This document shows positions 31,266 to 41,160 of a stretch of 64,000 nt of DNA, piece after piece. The first letter of the stretch is position 1. Every line of letters starts with the position of its first letter. The DNA is from Haematococcus lacustris. Lineage: Eukaryota; Chlorophyta; Chlorophyceae; Chlamydomonadales; Haematococcaceae. The stretch covers positions 3,040,277 to 3,104,276 of the forward strand of contig JASKMD010000021.1 in assembly GCA_030144725.1 (NCBI GenBank), read 5' to 3'. The position numbers and the translations under genes were made by a program. Under the pieces are notes generated by a model, which searched no databases, was not told the DNA's origin, and saw nothing but the letters and a program-made list of their open reading frames with translations.

Positions 31266-31560
31266 TTGCATGGGTGCGCTCCTCAGCCAGCTGCTCCAAT
31301 GACACATTCTCACCCTGCACCTCTTGGTGTGCTGCCTGCAGCTGCTCCATGTCTGCCTGCAGCAGCTGATAATCTGCCACCGCATCACCGAGCTGCTGGT
31401 GGAGCTGCTCAACCTGTGCCCGCAATTTCATGGCCTCCACCTGTGCCTTGTTCCTTTGAGCTTTCAAACCATTGGGGCAGCACTTAAATCCTGCCTTGGG
31501 TGAGGCATTCAACTCTTGCAGGGATTGGCGCCGCGTCTTGCTAGGCCTCTTACCCCCCAT
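31266..31560 (-). CDS. Coiled-coil protein fragment, N-terminal part (interrupted)
   Basis: ATG at 31560; 98 codons up to the MITE boundary. It begins basic (MGGKRPSKTRRQS), then a predicted coiled coil with Leu/Gln heptads (KLRAQVEQLHQQLGDAVADY, then LQADMEQLQAAHQEVQ, NVSLEQLAEER). The frame runs a short way into the MITE and stops. Simply deleting the MITE plus the shared TT does not put this frame in line with 30859-30125, so either a further indel or an intron is needed if they were one gene. A nuclear, multimerising, element-encoded protein is a reasonable inference, not a demonstrated role. Confidence -1.
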
Positions 31561-31568
31561 GGTGGCTG

Positions 31569-31765
31569 CAAGGGCTGGGGGTTAGGTTTGGAGGGGTAGG
31601 GCTGGGAGGGTTTGGGCTGGGAGGGGGTGGGCTGAAAGTGGTTGGGCTGTGAAGGGGTGGGCTGGGAGGGGGGCCCAGGGAGGTAGGGGGGCCTGGGAGG
31701 GTGTGGGCTGGGAGGGGTGGGCTGGGAGGGGGTGGGCTGGGAGGGGGTGGGCAGGCTCAATGAGG
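31569..31765 (+). repeat. GGGCTGGGAGGG minisatellite
   Basis: About a dozen variants of a 13-18-bp unit GTGGGCTGGGAGGGG between the coiled-coil frame and the right end of the 8.3-kb element. Strand-skewed, few C or A. Confidence -1.
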
Positions 31766-32404
31766 TGGGCTCCTGCAATGATGGGTGGAGGGGTGGCGGG
31801 CATGGTGGGTCGATGCATACCATGTGCCTAGTGAACATGATGTAACTTTGAAAGTGTCAAACGGATTAAGGCCTGGGCTGTTTGATGTGCGGTTTGTTTC
31901 AAGAGATCCGCCAATGAGTCAAGAACAAACATTACGTATCGCTTTTTCTATGGGTGCAGCGGGTGCAACACAGTGGAGGACACAGTGGAGGAGGGGGGGG
32001 TGTAAGCCGGTGATACCTTAGTGTGCGCCGACCCATATGGTGTGTTCGGCGAAAGCGAATACGCCCAGATGTTTAAATCACCCCGTCAAGGTGCCCTGCA
32101 CGTCCGGCAGGCATCGCGTTGGGTGTTGGCCGGACATTCCATTTGTGCACAACCAGCACACTACGCTAGATAGATGGGGTCACAGGGATGTGGCGCACCG
32201 TGCCAAGGAGACCCGTCTCGCCGATGTGATTTGTTCGCGGGCACATGTGGCAGTACACGAGCAAAGACTCCAATGGCTAGCGCTGATGGTCAGATTACGC
32301 GGAATAAGTTACGGCTGCCAATGTGACAAACGCTATCGAAAATAGTGCAGCATTGATAGAGTACTTGCATGAACATTACCAACCCCATGTTGGGAACGCC
32401 CGAC

Positions 32405-33361
32405 TGACATGCCTGCTAAACGAAAGTGCTTGCACGTACATGTACGGCCTATACGCCCACTGACCCTGCCCCATGCTCAGCCATCCACTCCATCCGTGGG
32501 CACCCTTGACAGCCAGCAACGACTTCCGTTCAGGGGCTAGTTAGCATCATGTTGACCCAATCGCCCCACTTTCCATCGGACGGCGAATGATTGCTAGCAC
32601 TCCGGTTGGAATGTGAGCTGGCGCACTCCCCAGCACGGCTATTCCGCTTGGATAATGTTGTTTAACCCTTGCGATGTCGCCGAAAAAGAAACGCAAGCGC
32701 CCCGTTTCCCCAGTACAGAGTGCAGCAGGTAAACCAGAAAGCTTGGGTTGCGCTGCAATGTACACAAGCAGCCAGCCACCCAGCAGACAACAAGCCACCC
32801 CACCACCCAGCCACAAGGAGCAACGTACCGACAGGAGCGCACACTGCAACCAACGCATGTGGCAATGCGGTGCTGCTCACTCTGCTTTCAGCAGCTAGGA
32901 CCCCTGTGCCCAGCTGTGGCGGGTGCGGAGGTTCCCGGTGCCCCACCTCGACCTCAAGCAGAGCCTTCCACACTGCGCTGGCACCAGCTGATGCTCACTC
33001 ACTGCACCCAAGACGCATTTACAATAGAGAAACATGTAGTGCTGCCAGGGGGGTGCCACCAGGTGGAGTTGCCATGGGGTGCTCCTGTTGGCATTGAGAT
33101 GCCCTGGGGTGTTGCCAGGGGGTGCTGCCAGGGGTGCTGCAAACATCCATGGGGTGCTGCCACGGGGCACTGCCCATGGGGGGGGGTGCTATTGAGGGGT
33201 GGCCAAGTGATGCTCAGCCATGTGCCACGGGGTGCTGCTAGGGGGGGTGGAGGGTGCAGTGGGCGTGTAGTGACAGACAATTGCGATGGGCAACGCTGGT
33301 GAAGTGTTAGGGGCATAAGGCTGAACAAGACCCGTAACAAGGCACAGGGCCTAGTAGTTTG
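32405..33361. other. Region between the two related elements; NLS-type start and a minisatellite
   Basis: At 32674 an ATG opens MSPKKKRKRPVSPVQSAA and meets a GTAAAC donor-like sequence; PKKKRKR is a classical nuclear localisation signal, but no following exon could be joined. From about 33040 to 33240 a 20-25-bp unit, catggggtgctgccaggggg, is repeated about eight times in diverged form. No gene called. Confidence -1.
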
Positions 33362-33540
33362 CACAGGCTGTTAGTTTTGATGAGGTGCTCAATGGTATAG
33401 GGGGAAAGTACCACCGGTGTGGGGTTTGTGGTCATTAAGGGTGCGAACGAGGACGCTACAGTTGTATTATAGCTGAGTGAGGTCGCCCAGAGTCAAAACG
33501 TTGTTCCATGTTGAATGAGCTCTGTTGGACTGTCCGTGCC
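33362..33540 (+). repeat. Interspersed repeat, about 180 bp (inverted copy at 45 kb)
   Basis: From GCTGTTAGTTTTGATGAGGT to about 33537 it matches the reverse complement of 44985-45190. The terminal part, GTTGAATGAGCT(C/A)TGTTGGACTG with upstream AGCTGAGTGAG, occurs a third time at 35911-35980. Probably the end of an unrecognised transposon family. Confidence -1.
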
Positions 33541-33573
33541 AACGCCAAAAGACATGGCATGTGACACCTCTCT

Positions 33574-34800
33574 GTCAGGCGCCCCCAACATGGGGTTGGT
33601 GATATGCATGCAAGTACTCTCTTAATAGTGCATCGTTTACGATAGCGTTTATCACATTGGTAGCCGCAAGTCAATGCGCGTCATCTGACCATCAGCGCTA
33701 GCCATTGGAGTTTTTGCTCGCGTACTGCCACATGTGCCCGCGAACAAATCACGTCGGCGAGACGGGTCTCCTTGGCACGGTGAGCCACATCGCTGTGACC
33801 CCATCTACCTAGCGTAATGAGCTGGTTGTGCACAAATGGAATGTCCGGCCATCACCCAACGCGATGCCTGCCGGGCGTGCAGGGCACCTAGACGGGGTGA
33901 TTGAAACATAAAACTGTGTTCGCTTCTCGCCGAATACATCATTTGGGTCGGCGCACACTAAGGTAGCACCGGGTTACACCCCCCCCTCCTCCACTGTGTC
34001 CTCCACTGTGTTGCAGCCGCTGCACCCACAGGAAAAGCCACACACTTTGTTTGTTCTTGACTCATTGGCGCATCTCTTGAAACAAACCGCACGTTAAACA
34101 GCCCAGGCCTCTATCAGTTTGACATCTTCAAAGTGACATCATGTTCTCCAAGCAGAATCAGGGCCACGGGGCTGTGGGGTGGCAGTTGAGCTATGAAACT
34201 TTGCACGCAGGTGGATGGCATGTAGGGGAGTGTAACTCTCAGATGAGCCGAGTCCAAACTCGGTCATGGTGTGGAGTTGTGCGACTGACTGCATGGCCTG
34301 GCCCTGAGATCGGCTAAGGGAGTTGGGGGTCACCGACCAAAGTGAGCTTTTGGCTAAGCTGAGTATGAGCGTTTGTAACAATGTCTGAGAGGAGCTTAAC
34401 CTAGTAAGTAGCATGTTGTTAGTCAAATTGGTCGAGCTGTGGCATTGCCCTGCAGGTATGGGGGGAAGGTGGGCTCATTGCCACATTGCCGCATACGCTA
34501 TCCGATCCGACTGCTGATACCGACGCGCATGCCCATGTAGAGCAGCCTGAGCGACGCGGGCGGTCGCAGCGATGACTGCATGCTCCGCTACGGCTCAAAT
34601 ATGAATCACTAACTTTGACGCTTTGTTGTGCACGGCCTACTCGGTGTATGTTTATTCTGGATGGGTGAAAGGTAGCTGGCTGGGTTGGCTACATACTGAG
34701 CCAGCTAGCATTAAATTTGGCGCAGCGAGTGCAGAGTTACAGCCGTCCTACTACCAGGGGTCGGTTTACTGCCATTTTTTGAATGTTGGGGGCGCCTGAC
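33574..34800. mobile_element. 1.2-kb internally deleted, inverted relative of the 8.3-kb TIR element
   Basis: Left end GTCAGGCGCCCCCAACAT at 33574-33591 and its exact inverse at 34783-34800. Target duplication TCTCT at 33569-33573 and 34801-34805. Read in reverse complement, its first roughly 310 bp match 24108-24260 joined directly to 29893-30060, and its last roughly 575 bp match 31829-32404. It therefore shows the pre-expansion arrangement of the big element's left end, without palindrome arrays. A 95-codon minus-strand frame (34426-34139) has no recognisable domain. Inference: non-autonomous derivative. Confidence -1.
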
Positions 34801-35362
34801 TCTCTGGAGCCGCACATGCTGAGCAAAAGCCGCTTGCATGGCTGGGCTATGAGAAACCTTCAAGGCTATGTGAGGGGGGAGTTTGTGGGGGGGGCAGGTG
34901 AATGGAAGGGTGTGAGTGGGGCGGGGCTAGGATGGCATGTTCGGTATGCCGTGCGACTCGCTCCATGTGCTGCGGGCGACATGTGATGCAAAAGTGCGAA
35001 CGGCCTTGTGGCTGTCATCCCCTGCCCCTTTGCAAGACAAATGCTGGCTTGCCATTGTAGCTTCCTCCAGATTCCCGCACGGTGTGAACTTCAACTCCGC
35101 TCAACTCCGCTCAACCCCGCGCGACCCTACTTAGGGCATACAGTAGCCATCAAGCAGCATTAGTCGCCCATCAACGCATTGCATTCTCAGACAAAGTTAT
35201 ACAACCAAGGTGGGGCCAACTCTGGAGTTTCTCTAGGCATCAGTAAGCAATCAGCGAAGCAGCAGTGGGCCGCCCGCCTGTTCACATGTGGGTCGCTCAC
35301 CAGGCTCACCTGGCGCTCACCTGGCTGCACTCGCAGGACTGCTCACTCCGTAGAATAGCAGT
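34801..35362. other. Upstream region of the putative plastid-targeted gene; no other feature
   Basis: Contains AACTCCGCTCAACTCCGCTCAACCCCGC, a short tandem repeat, at about 35092-35120. No TATA box was clear. Confidence -1.
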
Positions 35363-36533
35363 ATGCAGTCCATAACAGCATGTCTGTCTTTCTCATGCGG
35401 CTCTCGACCCACTGGGCTGGGCAATGCACCATCCCGGCGCTCCAACTACCGTCGTTCAAACACTACCAAAGCCCCTCGCAAGCGAACCTTCATCCAGAAC
35501 ATGTCGAAGTACAACCCTGGCGAGCTGTGTGCGGCCAGCGGTGGTCTACTCAGGACAGCTGGCCTGAGCGAAGCTAACGGCAGCATGGCCCCCTGGGAGT
35601 TGTGTCAGGGTGAGTCTGGTGTACGGCGAGTCTGGTGTAAGCGCCAGACAGGAGCAGGACATCACTGGACTGGGTATGACCTGGCTGTGAACTACAAGCT
35701 GTCCCTGGCCTGTTGCGATCAATCGTGCACCATCATGAAGCTGTGCCTGCACTGTAATAGAGCCTGGCTGTTGCTCATGGTCATCAAGCCACTGCATCGC
35801 TATTCGCAGGGCAGAGGTGGCTCACATCCCATTTCATCTAATGTGCCCCTGCCCCCGACCTGACTGCACTTGTTATTGCCATGCGATAGGCATGCTCTGT
35901 GTGACGCCAGTGTAGCTGAGCGAGACTACCCACAGTGAAACATGCTGTTCCGTGTTGAATGAGCTATGTTGGACTGTGTGACACCACCACTGTGTTTACC
36001 AGGCTGGCCGCAACTTCTACTGTAACCAGAATCCAGCTGTACTGACCAGCAGGTTGTGCTGACTGTGACTGACAGGCGGCGACAGTGGCAATAGCGCTGG
36101 CTCAGGAGGGAAGGGCAAGGGCCCTGGAGCCCGCCCCACAGCTGCTGTCGCCAGCGGTGATGATGCTCACCATGGCGGCCGCGAAGTGCCCCCCCGCCCC
36201 CCGCACAGCCCCCGCCAAAGCCTGCTCCGCACCGCAATCATGGCCAGCACCGTCGCAGGGGTGGCGTATCTGGGCCTGCCCTCCAGCCCCTCCGTTGCCC
36301 ACTCTGCCCAGCCTGCTGCAGCCGGTGTGCTGGGGCGCAACCAAGGTGTGAATGCCACCCAGGGCACTGCCAAACCTGCTGGAGGTGGCAAGGGTGGGGT
36401 GAGGGCAGTAGGGGCACGGCTGGTGTATGGCATCGCAGTGGAGCTGAGTGCCAAGGAGCGGCGCATGCTGCAGCAGCAGTGCAGCCAGATGCAGTTCAGG
36501 GAGACGCTGCGCAGTGACCGCGTGTGCCTGTGA
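35363..36533 (+). CDS. Putative thylakoid-targeted protein, 234 residues (2 exons)
   Basis: Exons 35363-35609 and 36076-36533 (donor GGGTGAGT, acceptor CTGACAG), total 705 nt. The N terminus MQSITACLSFSCGSRPTGLG followed by RRSNYRRSNTTKAPRKR is Ser/Thr/Arg-rich and acid-poor, as expected of an algal plastid transit peptide. A Gly/Ser-rich linker leads to RQSLLRTAIMASTVAGVAYL and GLPSSPSVAHSAQ: arginine, a hydrophobic stretch, then A-x-A-like residues, the layout of a lumen-targeting signal, though it could equally be a membrane anchor. The remaining about 75 residues include LVYGIAVELSAKERRMLQQQ. I do not recognise the family. A second possible downstream coding segment (36791-36930, reading ELAADFNVQTLHVMMGVFAR) is open but out of this model. 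The TGTAA at 37313-37317 is a candidate 3' end. Intron placement fits by phase only. Confidence -1.
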
Positions 36534-37412
36534 CCACCTAGCATGGCCACCTCGCTCTCTGACACTGGCGCTGTCCCTCATCCTTTGATTGCCGGGAAGT
36601 GGGCAGCGCCAGGCCTCCGGTCAGCATGTAGCCAGGCAGCTGTGCTGCGGCCTGGCTGCTGAAACATGGCCTGCGTCTGAGGTCTACTGGGTAGGGCCCC
36701 ACTGCTGCAAGGATGCCTGGGTGTGAGGCAGATGTTCAAATTCGGAAACTTCGAGCTAGGGCTTTACTGCGGGGTGGGCTAGGTGGCCCTTGCGCTGGGA
36801 GGGCTGCGGGTGGCTGGGGAGCTGGCAGCAGACTTCAATGTGCAGACGCTGCATGTGATGATGGGGGTATTTGCGAGACCAGTGCTGCTCTTGGGGCTGC
36901 TGGGGCCCCCTTTGCCTTCAGGTGCTGGGCAGGTTTGAGAAGCCAGTGCTTCCTGTCCAGGTTAGATTGCAATGTACATTACGGTTTGGTGAAGTGTTCT
37001 TGTATGTCACCCGTTCAACAATTATTGTTGAGGCTGTTGCTAGCGCGCCATTGCCACACTCTTCAACTCCACCTCCCACAACTGTTGCTCACACACATCC
37101 CCTTTGTGATGGGTGGACTTAATCGACTTGACTCATCGCCGCAACCTGCGCAGCATGCATGTACTCCCACCTGGGCCTGACCTGCCAGGCTGGGCGGCCT
37201 CTGTGCCTCATTTGCACAGCTCAGCGAGACGTGGCCCAGGGCTGCCTGACGTGAACCTGTACGACCCTGTAGGCCTGCATCGGCCTTGATGGAGTCTTTC
37301 TTCATTTGCTATCTGTAACATCTTGAGCATGTAGCAACGGGGCTGGCAACAAAGTGATAGTTAACAAAGTCGATCAACAAAGCGACAATCAAACGACAAC
37401 TCACATCGCTGT
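36534..37412. other. Likely 3' UTR and intergenic DNA
   Basis: Contains the open stretch at 36791-36930 mentioned above, preceded by an acceptor-like GCTAG, and TGTAA at 37313-37317. Nothing else supportable. Confidence -1.
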
Positions 37413-38271
37413 ATGGCTAGGAAGAAGCGGAAGGGCCCGCCAAAGAAACTGAAAGGTGCGTGTCCCTAGCCGACCGTGAGCTCTGTGAGGTACGCGCTGT
37501 GTGATAACCCGTCGCCCCGGTTGGTTCCATCGCAGCGTCTCCATTGCAGCGTTCCCCTCAAGGCAAGCAACGACAGGAGCGCCGGGATGGCTGGAACACG
37601 AGCACACGTCAGGTGCAACGCCGCGCCGGCCCTGTGTGTCCCCGCACTGTTTTGTGTCCCCGCATTGTGTCTTGGCTTGTCAAAGTGGCCTGTTGGTAAG
37701 CTATGGGCGCTGGTTGTGGACCTGGCCATCAATGTCCCGCCTGAACTCCGTAGCCTTGTGCAACCGCTGCCTTGCCTTGGGCAACCGGTCATTCACCAGC
37801 TTGATGCCCTGCTGGTACTCCTTGCCTAGGGCAGGCAACCCCTCACGGCCCTTCCAGTGGCACATTTCCAATGTGTTGGAAGTAAGGTCGCAGGGATGTG
37901 TCCCTAGCTGGCCACCTGCCCCATGGGGGGGCTTGGGGTGGTGACACTGGGCAAGGCGCAGGACGAAGGTGCTGGACAAGGGGTGGGTAGAGTGCTAGGC
38001 AGAAGGTCCCCGTCTAGGAGGAAAGGGGAGCTGGCACCTAGTGTTCAACCCAACAGGCCAGCAGTGCTAAGCTGAGCAGGGCGTGACAGCTTGTGACATG
38101 GAATGCCGGTGGCTGGCAATGCCATTGCCACACTCCCTGGCAGGTTTGGGTGTAGCCGAAAATGCCCAATCCTAAGTCTTGACACCATGGCGCTCGATGT
38201 GTTGATGTAGTCCACAGGGCCACATCACGCCGGTGACGATGCAGAGCGGCGCTTAGCACGGCGCTTAGCAC
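37413..38271. other. Weak coding signals on both strands
   Basis: Plus: an ATG at 37413 opens MARKKRKGPPKKLK (basic, NLS-like) and meets GTGCGT at 37456; no partner exon was found. Minus: 37979-37734 reads GLPALGKEYQQGIKLVNDRL, then PKARQRLHKATEFRRDIDGQ up to a GTCCAC donor-like site, which is amphipathic and protein-like but has no recognisable relatives in the window. Left as unassigned fragments. Confidence -1.
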
Positions 38272-40393
38272 CTAGTCGAAGCCAGAGTAGACGCCAAATG
38301 CACGCTGCATGCGCTTCTCTTCCTCCACATAGCTCTTGCCCCGCGAGCTCTTGCCTTCGTCGCGCTTGCGCTTCTCCTGCAAGCGCAACAATGGAGCATC
38401 CTGGCTTCATGGGCTGCACACTCCCCTGTGTCAGCTTCCATCCGTACTGTGTATGTCCAGCATGTCGAAGCATGGGTAGCAGCCCCGCATGGAGGTAAGG
38501 CAACAACCCAGATGGAGGCAATCAAGCAAGTGGTTGAACTCCACACAGGCACAGATGCAAGCGGGCAAAGTGTGAGGGTGAAGGAGTGAGAAGTCGTCCT
38601 GCTGGCCCTGTCTGTTGATCCCGGTCAAGCACAGCCCTGCTTTCCGTCGCCCTGCGTTGTCTTGCGCCTGCCCATCTGCTGCCTGCTGCTTGCCTTTTGA
38701 CTGATGCTGAGCTTCTTCTCTGCTGCAGCCTCCTTCTCCTTCTCCTTCTCCAGCCGCCGCTCCTGCCGCTGCCGCTCAGCAAAGGCCAGCGCAGCCTGTG
38801 CATGACGGGCTGTCTCCTCCGCCCCCAAGGTAGCAGCATGACGGGTGGCCGCCAGCTCCTGACACACCGGCAGCATGCAAGCAAACAGCTCAGCCCAGCG
38901 TCAACACTGCCATTGCCACCAACATGCATGGCACACATTGACCACCGCCACACATGAGACACATTGACCGGCATGATGCATGGCACACTCAGGGCCATGA
39001 GCTTTGGGCCTACTGTCACCTGGCAAGCAGGCTGGTGGACAGCCAGCACCTGGCAGGCACCTGTAGGAGTGTGACTCACACCCCAGACCAGCCCCGTTGC
39101 ATGGTAGGCAGCGTTATGAGTAGGACATGTGAAGCAGGTTGGTAAGTTGTGAGCAACTGGCCCTGACCTGCCATTGAAGCTCGCTTACCACGGTGCACCA
39201 ATAGGCACAAGCATTGCTGCGGTGACTTTGCCTTGCCCAACCCACCCTGACTGACCCAGCCCAAACTCACCTGCCCTGGCCTGACCCAAACCCAGTTGCC
39301 CCCATGCTACACTGACCTGGCTGGCTCACCTCAGCCGTCTCCTGCACCTCCTGCTGCTTGGCGCTGCGCCCATTTGACCTGCAAGCCAGCAAGTTGCATA
39401 AGGAGTGTCACGTTGTGATGAGTGCCTGCTCACCTGGCAGCTGGGCACAGCGGGGGAGCAACAGGGGCGATGGGGTCACCTAGCGAGCTTAGCGACACAA
39501 GGTCCTACACAGCTGGTGACAGTGCCCACTGCCACCAGTCCCAGGTCCTATATGTCTCTGCTGCAACACAACACAAAACACACAGCAGAGTGCAGGTCAG
39601 GTCAGCAGCCACGATGAGAGAAAAGTGAAGCTCATGCATGAGGATGCATGCGTCAGGGGTGTTGCGCCAGCACTCGCAGGCACTGTATGCCCGGTGCCAG
39701 GCGGAGGGTGTATTGCGAAAAGGCGCATACATGAGGGAAGGCTGCAAGTCAGGGTGTGAGGTAGATCAAACACGGGGTGTGATATGGATGGTGTGAGTGT
39801 GATCTGAGTTTGTATATAGCCAGCAGTGACTAGATGTGACAACCAGCAGTGACAAACAAAGCAGGAGATGGTGACGCCAGGCATGTGTCAGACATGTGCA
39901 GCAATAGAAGCTCCCAACCCTGGTAAAATGTCCAGCAGGCTCCCGCGACCGGTTGCCAGCAGCCCCACCCCCAGAGTAAGCAGCACCGCATTGCCACAGT
40001 GTGCGCACCCATCCCCTATCAGCAGCTGCATTGCCCAGCCTGGTCATGCTACCCCACCTCTTGGCAGGCTAGCTACCAGCACCAGCATGCCAGCTGTACT
40101 GATACTCTGGTCTCAGCCCCAGCTGCCCTGCAGCCCGGCTTCTGGCCCTGGTCCCAACCTCAATCGCCCACGTACCAGTCCCAGGTAGACGGCTCCTCTG
40201 GCCGCGGCTCCCTAATGCGCTTAACATCTGGGGCTTTATATCCCGCGGCCAATAGCTCCTCCACGGTCACGGCTTTGGCCTTTTTCTTCAAGACCGCTGG
40301 CTGAGCGTCTTGGCTGCCGCTATCGGGCTCAGAGTCGGACCCATCGGAGAGCTCGTCAAGCGCAAACATCTTCCCTTTCATATTGCTGCTCAT
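38272..40393 (-). CDS. Conserved-looking charged coiled-coil protein, 202 residues (5 exons)
   Basis: Minus-strand exons 40393-40172, 39741-39674, 39378-39330, 38858-38694, 38376-38272; total 609 nt, phases consistent. The N terminus is acidic (MFALDELSDGSDSEPDSGSQ), then KKKAKAVTVEELLAAGYKAP and RPEEPSTWDWY. The centre reads PFRNTPSAWHRAYSAC and ESNGRSAKQQEVQETAEELA; a long charged helix follows (FAERQRQERRLEKEKEKEAA), and the C terminus is KRKRDEGKSSRGKSYVEEEK then RMQRAFGVYSGFD. The clean exon junctions and non-repetitive ends argue strongly for a real gene, probably a small nuclear or RNA-processing-associated protein by composition, but I cannot name the family. Intron 4 begins GC (AAG/GCAAGC) and ends TTGCAG: a GC-AG intron. 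The gene is divergent from the nocturnin-like gene at 41161. Confidence -1.
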
Positions 40394-41160
40394 CGCTGGT
40401 GCTGTAGGTGTGGCCTCCGTGATTGTGTCAACCGCACATGCTTAACGCAAAGTGGAGCGTCAAGTGGAAGATGTCTTAAGCGGATGGGCGCTGACACATG
40501 GATGGGCGCTGCCATCACTGGAGAATCAGGTAGGAGCAGTAAGGCTGCGGCATCCGTACTATGATGTAAAGTGGCAGCATTTATGACATGTCATTCTAGT
40601 CTTCATGCCACATGCCACGCATGCATAAAGATTGGAAAGTGCTCAAAATGTAGCCATTGGAAAGTGCTCAAAATGGATGCATTGAAGCCCCAGTTAATCA
40701 GGTCAACATGAAGAGGTGTGCATGCCCTAAGTCGGTTGCCTTGTCAATTACGAAACAGCTGAAGGGAGCAATGAGGGTTGCGGCCACAAAGGTAGCGGGC
40801 TGGATCAACCAAAGTACAAGGGTGGCCCGCGAGGTACTGAGAATGACGGCAGCTGGGGGGGATAGTGCTCCCACGGCCTGGCAGGAGGGGTTGGCTGCAG
40901 GATAGGCAGAAGGGCTGAGGGCTGGGCTAAAAGAGTATGGTCTTCTTGGCAACGTTTAAGATGAGAAGATTGTGTGCAAGCTCCGAGGTTAACCTCTAGG
41001 ACGGATGGGCGCTGAAAGTGAAACACGGCTGTATAAATAGAAAACTGAGATAGCTTGCATGAACGAAACCCGTCAATTGCGTCTTGGGCGTCAACCCGTC
41101 TTTCCTTGCGCTGCGATGAGCTCTTGACCGCACTTTTCCTGTGGCGATGAATGCCCGATA
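40394..41160. promoter_or_regulatory. Divergent intergenic promoter region
   Basis: Separates the 202-residue minus-strand gene from the nocturnin-like plus-strand gene. TATAAATA at 41032-41039 lies 122 bp before the plus-strand ATG. The 12-mer GGATGGGCGCTG occurs three times in the same orientation (40482-40493, 40500-40511, 41003-41014), one of them 18 bp upstream of the TATA box. A tandem ATTGGAAAGTGCTCAAAATG pair lies near 40632 and 40660. Candidate regulatory sites; factor unknown. Confidence -1.

Larger units (their letters stand above)
24108..32404. mobile_element. 8.3-kb TIR DNA transposon, new family, 5-bp TGACA target duplication
   Basis: Left terminus TTCAGGTGTTCCCAAC (24108), right terminus the inverse of GTCGGGCGTTCCCAACAT (32387-32404). 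Immediately outside, TGACA is present at 24103-24107 and 32405-32409. The family is confirmed by a second member at 33574-34800 with the same kind of ends and its own 5-bp duplication. Compared with that member, the left end of this element (24108-24260) is separated from its subterminal sequence (29893-30060) by about 5.6 kb that includes the palindrome arrays, CTG blocks and pyrimidine-rich modules. The right 575 bp (31829-32404) match the other member's other end. Interior frames include two minus-strand frames (30125-30859 and 31266-31560) and a plus-strand gene end (29230-29360). None matches a transposase I recognise, so the superfamily is open. Confidence -1.

Noticed and set aside
31649..31831. 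Gly/Trp-rich frame
   Set aside because: Generated by the GGGCTGGGAGGG minisatellite.
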